A stretch of 64,000 bases of DNA from Eudorina sp. 2006-703-Eu-15 (taxonomy: Eukaryota; Chlorophyta; Chlorophyceae; Chlamydomonadales; Volvocaceae): positions 1,720,857 through 1,784,856 of the forward strand of contig BDSI01000005.1 in NCBI GenBank assembly GCA_003117195.1, read 5' to 3'. Position numbers and translations under genes: made by a program. This document shows positions 11,701 through 21,765 of the stretch, in pieces; within the stretch, counting starts at the first letter, position 1; each line of letters starts with the position of its first letter. The notes under the pieces were generated by a model. That model searched no databases, was not told where the DNA came from, and saw only the letters and a program-made list of their open reading frames with translations.

Positions 11701-14700
11701 TGTCGCTGCTGACGTTGAACGCGCACGGCAAGGTACGGCAACGAAAACGCAGCGTGTCCGTGTACGGCGACGGCCCCTGGTCACGCTGTGTGGCGCCGTG
11801 CCCGGGAGGGCATCAGGGAGGGAGGGAGAGGGGGAGGGAGGGAGAGGAGGATCCCCCTCCAGGGTTGCCGCGACGTCCCGCCCTCGACCCTTTCGACCCG
11901 TCCTCAAACCCTCCCCGGATGCGCTCTGGGGGCACCCGCCCACCCGCCGCCGCCGTCCCATCCCACTTCCCCCTCCCAGGAGCTGAACGGCCTCCACCTG
12001 CTGCTGCATAAGGCCCTCCAGCACCACCACCACACCCGCCACCACTACCATAGGGCCCAGCAGCACCACCGCCCTCAGCGTCATCCCCCGGCCGCCTCGG
12101 GACCCGACGCCGCCGATGCGGCACTCGCGCTACAGCCGCTACTGGCGGCTGTAGCCTTCGGTACGTCCGCCGGGACATGGCCCGCGCACCTGGCGGCGGC
12201 GCTGCAGCGATTGATGGACGATGACGGCGGCGGCGGCGGCGCCACCTCCGCCGCCTCCGCCACCGCCGTCGCTGCAGCTGGAGGTGTTGGCAGTAGCACT
12301 GGCCAGGTGCACGGGGACTTGTGTCTGCACCGGCAGTGTCGGCTGCTACTGCTATCTTTGTGGGCAGCCAGCGACGGCGGGTCACAAGCAGGCGTTACGG
12401 CGGCGGCGGCGCAGCCGCCGCCGCCATGCGACCTGCTCCGTTGGCTCGGGTCGCTTGAGATGGCGCTGCGGCAGAGACGGCGCGTGGCGGCCGCCGCCAA
12501 GGCCGCTTCCGAGCAGCTTCCGTTCGCGGTAAAGATCAGTGACGTGGTTTCGGAGGCGGCGCTGGGCGCCGCAGACGCCCACCCCGCGCTGACGTGCCTG
12601 GTCGCCGCGCTGCTGGCGCACCCCGACCCACGGGTCCGTGCCGCCGCCGCTACAGCCGCCCGTCAGCTGGTGCGGCTACTGCCGGCGGCGGCGCTGCCGC
12701 TGCTGCCGCTGGTGATGTACCAGCTGCGTCGGGGCAACCGCGGCGGCGGCGGCGGTGGCGGTGGCGGCTGTAGCGTCGACGGAAGCGTGGCACAGGCGGC
12801 GCTGCTGCAGCTACTGCCGGTGATGGCGGTGGATCCGATGCTGACACCGTACGTGCTGCGAGTGCTACAGCCGATGCTACAGCCGGATGCCCCCGAGGTG
12901 CTGCGCTGCCTCGCCCTCAAGCTGATGTGCGACACCTGGCTCATCAGCGGTGGGTGGTGGGTCAAGGCGCCGGGGGCCCCGGGTGGGGCCCCGGGGCCGG
13001 AGGTCAGATGTCGGTGAGGAACCAACCCTGGGGCAGCGAATATTGAACACCAAAGACCACAGCCCATACGGACCCTGATTCAGTGCTCCGAGGACCGTGT
13101 GCCGAGGTCAGCAGCGGCCTAGTCCAGCGTCTCTCTCCACCTCCTTATCCCCCACCCCGTGCGTCCTCCTCTGCTCTTACACCACGTAATGCTGTTGCCA
13201 TCTGGGTCTGCGACTGCTGCTACTGCTGCCATCTGGGTCTGCTACTGTTGCTACTGCTGCTACTGCTGCCATCTGGGTCTGCAACTGCTGCTACTGCTGC
13301 CATATGGATCTACTACTGCTGCCATCTGGGTCTGCTACTGCTGCCATCTGGGTCTGCTACTGCTGCCATCTGGGTCTGCTACTGCTCCCATCTGGGTCTG
13401 CCTGTGTTGCTACTGCTGCTACTGCTCCAGGTCGCGGATGGCCCCAGGTGGAGTCCGCGCTCAACGGCCTGGCGGCCCCGGAGGCCCGTGAGCCGCCTCC
13501 CGCGCTGCGGGTCACCCGGGCGGCGCTGCTGCGGGCGGTGTGCGACAGGGACCCGGGCAGGTGAGGGGTGTGTGCGACAGGGACCCGGGCAGGTGAGGGG
13601 TGTGTGCGACAGGGACCCGGGCAGGTGAGGGGTGTGTGCGACAGGGACCCGGGCGGACTCCGCCTGCGGAGCGCTGCCGTGCTCCCCGCCGGTGGTGGCA
13701 AAAGTGGTGGCGGTGGTGGCGGTGGTGGTGGGGGTAATAGCGGTATCGGTGGTGGTGGCTTCGCTGCGCTGCGCTGCAGGGGCCTGGAGCTGGTTTCGGC
13801 GCTGCAGCAAGCCGTCTGCGACCCGGGCTGTCCCCCCGTCGCGGCGCTGGGCCTGGAGGCCCTGGCGGTGCTGGCGGAGGAGGACGTGCTGGACTTCTAC
13901 AAGGCGTACAGCGTGGTGCACAGGTGCGGGTGCGGGTGCGGGTGCGGGTCACCGCTCTCATTGTGTCCGTAGATATAAAGAGGTGTTAAGAGGTGTTGTA
14001 AAGAGGTGTAAAGAGGTGTTGTAAAGAGGTGTAAAGAGGTGTAAAGAGGTGTAAAGAGGTATAGCCCAACCCGCCTCACGTCCCGGCCGCCCCACAGGTG
14101 GCACCCCGGGCTGCCTGCCAACCAATCCAACCAATCCAACCAACCCAACCAATCCAACCAACCCAACCAACCCAACCAACCCAACCCGGCCCCACCCGGC
14201 CCCTCGCCCAGGTGGCACCCGGGGCTGCCCTCCCAGCCGCTGGTGGCGAGCCGCTGGGTGGCGTTACTGGCCCACGGGTCGCTCGACGCCGAGGCCCACC
14301 CGGACCGGGCGGCGGCCATCCTGGACGTCCTCTGGTCGGCGGCTCGGCACCCGGAGGCGGAGGTGCGGGGGGCCGCCCTGCGGGCCATCAGCCGCTACCC
14401 CCCCGAGCTGCTGGAGAAGCTGCAGGCACGTGGGGGAGTGGGCTGGTTTCGGAGCCCCCACCGGGCGAGGAGTGGTGTGCGATGCGCTGCCTGATGCGAT
14501 GCGCTGCGCTGAAGGACCCCACACCGCCCGCCCGCCCGCCCGCCCGCCCTCGCATGCCGCCGCCCGCAGATCCTACGGCCGCTGAGCCAGTACACGGCGG
14601 CCCTGCTGAGCGACACCGACCCGCGGGTCAGCGACCCAGCGCGCTGCCTGGCCGCCGTGGCGCTGCGCTTCGAGCACATCCACCGCCGCAGGTGCGGTGC

Positions 14701-17700
14701 CGTTACGGCGCCCCGGCGGTGCGCGGTTGTGGGGGTCAAATTAAAAAGAGAAAACCGCCGCCCATAGACGCGGGATGGGTGGAAGACCAAACTGGGACGC
14801 AACGAAACAGGTGCTGTTCCGCCCAAACGGGAAGCCCGTAGGACTGCACATCCGGGACATTCCTGCCGTACTGCCATGCTCAAAAAGCCGTACTATCGTA
14901 CGTTCATTACGACGCAACGCACCGCTGCCCGCTGCCCGGCAACCGCGTGTCCCGACGGGGTCGTCGCAGGCTCCTCCTCGCGCAACCCGAGGCGGGCACC
15001 GCCTCCCCGCACAAACAACACCCCGGCGCTGATGTCGACGGCGACGGCGCGGGGGCTGGGCCCGACGGCGGTGCGGACGGCGCCGCCGCAGCCGGGAGCG
15101 GGACGCGCGGCGGCAAAGGAACGGCATTCGCCGCCGCCGCCACCGCCAGAGAGGCCCGGGCGCTGCGCGGGCGGCTGTTGGGACGCATTCCGAAGATGCT
15201 GCTCGCTGGCGTCGCCGCCAGGACCCCGGGCGGCGGAGGCGCCGCCGCCGCCGCTGCTTCAGGCAGTGGAAGCTTCAACCCGGGGGCGGTGCTGTTCTGC
15301 TACAGCCGCCCGCCGCCGCCGCCGCTGCCGCCGGGCGCAAGCGCCGCCGCGACGGCGGCCGCCGCCAAGCGCGCGACGGTGGAGGCGCGCGACGCGTACG
15401 GCGCGCGGTTGCGCGACGCGCTGCGGCGGTTGGCCTGGCGGGGCCACTGGCATGCCAGGCTGGCGGTCGAGGCCTGGTCCGCGTTTGTACGACGGTGGAT
15501 GTACGACACGGGTCTGACGGCGGGGGAGGCCGCTGCAGCAATCGTGGGTGAATGGGAGGGGACGGCCGCGGCGGCTGGCGGCAGCGGGGCTGCCGCTGGC
15601 GGCGGTGGACTGAACGCCGCCGGCGGCGGCGGCGGTGCCGCCGCCGCCGCGGCGCCCGCGGCGGTGCTGGAGGGCGTGGGCCTAGCTGCGGGGGCCTTAT
15701 GTGTGGCGGCTGAGGGCCTGCCCGAAGCTGATGTCAGCGCCCTGACCGCCAGGTTGCTGCGGCAGGTACGGCGGTACGGCAATACGGCAAGGAAATCAGT
15801 ACGGAAGATGCCGTCCTACCGGCGTGCGGGCGGTGCACGGCAGAGCAACTTCCCACCCCTTTGTTTCAGGAAGGCGCGTGAGTGCCCAGAGAACGCTCCT
15901 CCCCACCCATTGTCAACGTTTCAGCGTTTGGCTATGTCGTCCGGGTTTAAGCGTTGCCCCAGATTGCTTTGGTTTGCACGCAATGAAACCGGTGACGTCT
16001 CACGGCTTACGAGTCCTTTTACTCGCGCTGCGGGGCCCTGGGGGCTCCGTCTCGTGTTCCCCATGTGCCCTGCCCTGCCCTGCCTTGTGTGCCTACCTAC
16101 GCCCGGCCCCTCCCTCCCTCCCTGGAGCCCCGCAGGCCCAGCTGGGCCGTTCCTCGGCCATCAGCCGCAGCTCCCTGCTGGGGGCGGCGCTGGCGGCCAC
16201 CCGCCTGCACCCCACAGACTGGGCGGCCCGGCTGCAGGTGGGGTGGGGTGGGGTGCGGGCCATCTGCTCTGGGTGGGGTTCGGATTGGAGCGGAGCGGCA
16301 GCCGGTATACGGGGGAAGAAATCCCCCGCCGCCTCGCTGTCGTGGACGTATTGCTCGGCTGTGGAACTGGGGTTTAGGGTTTTTAAACCCTGCCTCGCTG
16401 TCCGCGCTGCGATAGGGGCTGCCACGGCCGCTGCTGCCATCCATTCCGCAACTGCCGCGTCAACTGGTGCTACTGCTACTGCGACAGCCACTTGCGCCAC
16501 TGCTACTGTGACTGCTATTGCCACTGCTACTGCCGCTGCTACTGCTACTGCCGCTGCAGGTCCTGGGCGAGCTGCGGGCGCAGCTGCTTGCGGGGGCGAC
16601 GGCGGTTGTCCGCTCCGCCGCCGCGACGGCTCTGGCGGTACTGGCGGGCAGCCTGGCGGCGGACCCCGCCATCTACATTCGCTCGGGTGGGGCTGGGGTG
16701 CGGCGGGGTACGGCGGGGTACGGCGGGGTCCCGAAGGACCTCGGGTCTGCCGGATCTAGGAGGGGGAGGCCGGGGGAGAGTTAGATTGAAAAAGAAATAA
16801 ACCCGAAAAAACGAGCCCGGGGACACCCAGAAATACTGGGGGAGGGGGCACACGCCAGTTGTCGTTGTTTTCGGTTCTCCTGTACCTGCCGGGTAAGGGG
16901 GATGACCATGAAGGACGGCTCGGTACCGCGAACAGCGCCCCGGGTGTGGCTGGGTGTCGGCTCCTTTGCGGGCTGCTGCCTCCACCAAGTGCTGCATAGC
17001 TGCTGCGTCCTAGTACCTATGAGGGCAGAGAACAGAAAACCTGCCTGATGCCGTGTTCGATCTTGGCCATTTGGCTGCCGCTGCTGCCTGCCTACAGGCG
17101 GAGATGCCGCTGACGGCGGCGGCGGCGGCGGCGGGGGTCACTCCAGGGAGTTGCTGGCGGTGGCGGAGGCGGTGGCGGCACTGGTGGCCACCGTGGGGGC
17201 CCTATGCCCGCCGCTGGCGGCGCCGCTGGCGGCGCTGGCCGCCGGCGGCATGCCGCCGGACTGGCCGGCCCCGGAGGAGTCGTTCGGCAGGGCTCCGCGG
17301 CCGCTGAAGGACGAGCTGGACGAGCTGGAGGTTTTGCCGGGTACGACAGTGGCGCTGGTGAGCTTGCTGTGTGACGTCAACCGAGCTCACGGGCTGCCGC
17401 CGGGGAGGCTGCCGGAGCTCCTGGCGGTGCTGCTGCGGGTCGCGTCCGGCGGCGGCGGCGTCGCCACCGCCGCCGCCGTCGGCGGCGACGCGCACCGCGC
17501 GGCGGCGGCGACGACGGCGACGACGGTCGCGGCGCTGGAAGCGGCGGCGGCGCTGGCCCCCGAGGTCCTCCGCTACCAGCAGTTACCGTCCGGGGAACTG
17601 AAGACGGTTTTGGAGACCTGCAGGTCCATGTGTACGGCGAGTGGCGACGGCGGCGGCGGCCCCGCCGCTGCCGCCGCTGTCGTTGACGGCCGCGTCCGCG

Positions 17701-20700
17701 GCGCCGCCGCGTACTGCCTGGGTTGCGTCTCCGTGGCGGCGCTACGGCAGGGCGCGTTATCGTCGGAGCTTGTTTCAGAGCTTAAACTGTACTCGCCGCC
17801 GGCGCCGCCGGGCGCCGCGGCGACGGCGGCGGCGGCGGCGGCCGCGCGACCCGTGGGTCACGAAGCCGCGGGCGAAGCCGCGCTGACGACGGTGGTTTCG
17901 GAGCTCTCAGCCCAGGCTGGCGGCCCCGCCGACGCCGCCGCCAGCAAGGGGCAGCACACGGCGGCGGCGCGTTTGGGGGCGGTGGCGGGGCTGGCGGCGG
18001 TGCTGCTGCCGCCGCCGGCCAGCTTGGTGGATGCGTTGGCGCCCCTCCCACCGGGGGCCGTTGGTCGAGGTACGGTAAATTGAACAGATCAAAAATAATG
18101 ACTGAATCCGGTAGTTGACCTGATCTTGACTGAGGGGAAAGGATGTGCACACATAGCCTTCGCAATCGGCTTATCGGCTATTAGTTGGGACATGCGATCA
18201 TGCAGGCCTGTTGGCGCAGCCCGAGCACCTGGCGCCCGCCAAGGCCGCCGTACGAGCGTTAGAGCACCTGGCGGCGGAGGACACCGACCCATGGGTCAGT
18301 GCGGCGGCGTCATTCCACCTCGCCGCTGTGTCCGCCGCCGTCGAGGCGGCGGAGGAAGGCGGAGGGGAAGGCGGCGGCGTGGCCGCGGGATCTGAGCCGG
18401 TTGGCGGGGCGGTTGGCAGGGCGGCGGCCAGCGCCGGCGCCGGCGCCGGCGGCGGTGGTACGGCGTCGGGAGGGCTGAAGCCGCTGAGTCAGTACCCACC
18501 TGACGGTGCCGTACGACCGCTGGTGTCGGCTCTGATGGACAGGTAGGTGATCGCGCTGAGGTACGTAATGTTGGTTGGGGAAGGCTTCGAAACCATCAGG
18601 CTGTTTCGCAAAATCACGTTCAGATCACGTTACATGTACGGTTTTGTCGTACACAGCAAAATCGATCGGATCAGGTCAGGGATCAGATTCGGTCGGCCGC
18701 TCTGCCTCCCTCGGGGCCTCCTCTCGACAGGTCTCGACTGAGCTCTCTGCCGGCCGCGGCGCTGACCAACACCCTGCTGGCTCTGGCCGCAGCACCCGCC
18801 CTGCCGGCGGCCGATTGGGCCACAGCCTGCAGGGCGCTGCTGGCGAGGGCGACGGCCGCCGGCGCCGCCGCCGGGGGTACGACAGCGGCGGCCGCCGAAG
18901 GGCTCCGGCTGCAGGCGGCGACGCTGCTGCTGGCACTGACCCACGGGTCAGTGCCGTCCGTCGGTCTCGGAGCCATGCTGGAGGAACTCGTGGCGCCGGC
19001 GCGCTTCGCGGCGCTCCCACCTGCCGTACAGGGCCTTATACTGGCCCGGCTCCCGGCCCTGCTGCGCAGTCTCGCCGCGAAGCGCGCCGCCGCTGTCGTA
19101 CAAGGCCTTCCGGGGCTGCTCGCGACTGCGGCGACGACGACGACGACGACGTCGACGACGTCCGTCGTACACCAGGATGAAGCTGCAGACTTCCCCTGGA
19201 GCTCCCCGGCGGGCTTGGACGACCCGGCCTTCCAGCTCCTTTGGCTGCGACGCGTGCGGCAGTCGTTGAGCGGAGCAGCGGGAACGGTTGGCGGCGGCTG
19301 CGGTGGCGGCGGCGACGGCGGCGGCAATGGTCCCGGAGCTACATCCTGGCTGGCGGCTCACTGCTGGCTGGGGCTGCTGGGGGTGTGCCGCGGGTGGCAG
19401 GCTAAGGACGTCACGCTGACGCACAGGTACGACATCGTACTACAGTCGTACGGTTCTTTCGTGCAACGAAGGCGCCTCGGGGTCCCAGATGGCCCTCTGG
19501 AGGCGGGGCCGTGGCTCCCAACCCGGCCGGGAAGCACGGTGCGTTGGTGCCTTATGACGGCGACACGTGACAAGCAAGAACCAGACAAGCAAAACGCGCC
19601 TCAAGCTGCCTCAAACTGCGCCTTTTTTTATCTGCCTCAGCCTCCCCACCCACGCGCCTCAAATCTGCTCTGGCGTTTTTACTAGATGTCTATCAAGACC
19701 CCATGTACGTCCTATCCCGAACGATATCCGGAACCCACCCGGACCCGACCCGACCCGAACCCGACCGCACCGCACCGCACCGCACTGCAGGGAGGTGACC
19801 CAAGCCGCCCACACCGCCATCTCCTCGCTGGCCTCCCAGCTGGCCCCCCTGCCGCCGCTGCAGCCCGGAGAGGCCGCCCAGCTTCTGGCCTGGGCCGCGG
19901 GACCGAACAGCAGTGCAGCCGCGGGTGCGGCGGCGGCGGCGGCGGCGTCCGCTGGCGGCGGAGGCGCGACTGGCGCGGACGGCGCTGCGGACGATTGGTC
20001 CAGTGCCCGACCCCTGGGACGTCCTCTGGCGGTGGACGACCTCGGCGGCGACGATGCGCCCGGCGGGGCCGCCGCCGTCGCCGTTGCCGCGGGCGCGGCG
20101 GCGGCGGCGGCGGCGCGCGGTGCCGTCACGCTGTGGTCTTTGGCGGCGTGCTGCCTGCGGTGCCTGCGGCCCGACTTCCTGACGGCGCAGGTGCTGGCGG
20201 CGGCGGCGGAGGCGCCGTCGACGCGGGTGGAGGGCGCGATGCCGGCGGGCCGGACGCTGGCGGCGCTGCAGCTGCGCTGCGTGCTGGTGGCGGCGGGGCA
20301 CGTGAGCTACCGCGAGCTGATGCCGGTGCGCAGCGCGGTGGCGGCGGTGGCGGCGGGCCAGGCGGCGGCGGGGGATCCGCTGCTGGGGCTGCTGAGCCTG
20401 GCGCTGGCGGGCACGCCGCAGGCCTTCCAGGTACGAGCACCAGTGGTGGGCGGTTGGGGTGGTGGTTGGTAGGTAGGTGGTAGGTGGTGGGAGGGCGGAT
20501 GACGGCAAGGGGGCGGACAGGTGCAGCGGCAGCGGGTTCCTCGGGACATCGTGCGACGAGGGCACAGCGCAGGGCCGCAACCGTGTCCTTAACTTCATGA
20601 CAGGGAATCTCGAGCCTGAAAGGGAATCTCGAACCTGAACGGGAGTCTCGACGGGGGCCTCTCCGGGTTCACCAGGAGTACCGCACTCACACCAGCGCAC

Positions 20701-21373
20701 GGTGCGGAGGGTCAGAACTCAGAAGTGGTCATAGGGCCCGGAGGTGGAGGGCCCCAATCCCGAACCAGCCACGTCCGGGATCAGCATTTTAACGTTCCCT
20801 TGACCTCCGAACGCCGTCGTCAAACTGGCGGCGCGGGCGACGCAGGTGCAAGTGCTGCTGCAGACGCTGGACGCAGCCCGGGTGGCGACGCGGCCTGGGC
20901 CGCCCCTGGAGCTCGCCGCCGCGCTGGTGGCCGCCTGCCTGGCCGTCGCCTCTGCCGCCCCCGTCAACGCCGCGCCGGAGATTTGCGTGGTGCTGGCGTC
21001 GCGGCGCGCGGCGTTGGAGGCAATGCCGTACACGCTGCCGCGGTTGCTGTCCCGGGCCCCCTGGAGCTCGTCCTGCGAGGCGGTGGCGCAGGCGCTGCTG
21101 GCGGTGGCGCGGGAGGCGCTGCGGCGTGGCTCGGCGGAGGTGGCGGTGGAGGTGGCGGGAGAAGCGCTAGGGGGTTGGGTGACGGCGGTCAAGGGAGCGG
21201 CGATGGTTGCGGGGGAGGGCAAGGAGATGGCTGCGACGGGGGAGGCGGTGGCTGTCGTGTTGGCGTGTTTGTGGGCGTTGCGGGACGCCTTGCCGCCGTA
21301 CACGTACGACCAACTGCACGCAGCCTTGAGCTGGAGAACACTTGCGCGAGTGGTTGGTGCCGTTGATGCTTGA
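8764..21373 (+). CDS. RST1: RST1/focadhesin-like giant helical-repeat protein (DUF3730)
   Basis: Long alpha-helical (ARM/HEAT-like) protein spread over about 20 exons. The start MSANEILQTLQRKLQAANSP at 8764 gives exon 8764-8934, followed by 9011-9062. Family anchors: LPLLPLVMYQLRR then LLPVMAVDPMLTPYVLRVLQ (about 12690-12880), CDRDPG|RGLELVSALQQAV (13448-13560, 13780-13923), EVRGAALRAISRYPPELLEK (14212-14426), ALRFEHIHRRR (about 14660-14692; the EH..RRR end of DUF3730), then FNPGAVLFCYSRP (15280) and a C-terminal region to ALSWRTLARVVGAVDA and stop. The order matches plant RST1 and animal FOCAD. These proteins bridge the SKI complex to the cytoplasmic RNA exosome; RST1 acts with RIPR and loss alters wax and small-RNA production. 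Ala/Gly runs encoded by GCG/GGC repeats are inserted throughout, unlike land-plant orthologues. Joins in 9.4-10.3 and 14.7-17.1 kb are uncertain. Confidence 0.85.
10081..10246 (+). repeat. 10-bp minisatellite, about 16 copies, in an RST1 intron
   Basis: Sixteen full head-to-tail copies of TCCAGGAAGG or TCCAGGCAGG, plus a partial copy. The C-variant copies are clustered (copies 4-7), so expansion was local. Every unit contains CAGG, so the array is full of AG acceptor-like dinucleotides. It can be read as open frame on either strand, but the repetitive peptide is an artefact. Confidence 0.95.
10706..10735 (+). repeat. Hairpin built from two GACCC/GGGTC half-palindromes
   Basis: Two 13-base arms (10706-10718 and 10723-10735) are complementary apart from one position and separated by only four bases. 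The outer ends are GACCCA and TGGGTC, linking this hairpin to the dispersed 12-bp palindrome family. It lies a few bases into an RST1 intron, close to the 5' splice site, where it might affect donor access. Confidence 0.7.
13190..13430 (+). repeat. CTG/CTAC-rich imperfect tandem repeat in an RST1 intron
   Basis: Imperfect repetition of units such as GCCATCTGGGTCTG joined by CTACTGCTGCTACTG segments, at least eight copies with length variation. It ends just before the exon at 13448 and supplies its long pyrimidine-rich 3' intron end. Confidence 0.85.
13539..13655 (+). repeat. Four 32-bp copies carrying an RST1 5' splice site
   Basis: A 32-bp unit spanning the end of an RST1 exon (coding CDRDPG) and its donor CAG|GTGAGG is repeated head to tail, with matching positions at 13541, 13573, 13605 and 13637. 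The donor is intact in the first three copies and lost in the fourth (GGGCGGAC). Only the first donor (13560) joins in phase to the next exon at 13780. Confidence 0.9.
13975..14062 (+). repeat. GTAAAGAGGT-type tandem repeat in an RST1 intron
   Basis: Short units GTAAAGAGGT and GTTGTAAAGAGGT are repeated about seven times with a variable TGTT insert. Units contain donor-like GTAAAG and poly(A)-like TGTAA strings, yet sit in the middle of a gene whose exons continue afterwards. Confidence 0.85.
14098..14235 (+). repeat. Duplicated exon start flanking a CCAAC repeat (RST1)
   Basis: The exon start GTGGCACCCGGGGCTGCC at 14212 has a near-identical upstream copy at 14098, also preceded by an AG acceptor (CCCACAG). 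Between them lies a CCAACCAAT/CCAACC repeat. The two acceptors are 114 bp apart, a multiple of three, and the intervening frame is open. Confidence 0.85.
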
Positions 21374-21724
21374 GAGTTTCATGGTGGAGTGCATTCGTTG
21401 CGGTGTATCCTGTCGTTTGAGTAACCACTAACTGCCGGAAGGTGTTGGTGTTGTACCGCACGGTGACTGTCTTCACGTTCACCAGGAAGCTTTCCCGTTC
21501 AAACGTTGCTTTGCTAATGAACTCACCCTGAATCTTTGATCGTTGTAGCTTGGTGCAATAGAATTACATAACCATGAACGAGGCTTCGCGATAGAAAACC
21601 AAACCACCACGTGACAGACTGAAGTCGACATCGGACAAAGAACATATTCTACAGCGAGGACGTTTCTAACTTGCTTGATTGGGCTCTTGGCCTCTTGTGC
21701 CCAACGGCCTTTCGGAGCACCTTT

Positions 21725-21729
21725 TGTAA
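21725..21729 (+). terminator. Poly(A) signal TGTAA of the RST1-like gene
   Basis: The first TGTAA after the RST1 stop codon, giving a 3' untranslated region of about 350 nt. It lies only 37 bp before one candidate start of the next gene, so the two transcripts nearly touch. Nothing else was seen in 21374-21765. Confidence 0.45.
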
Positions 21730-21765
21730 GGGTGGGCTCCCACGCGCTAAGCTGGCTTTATCAAT

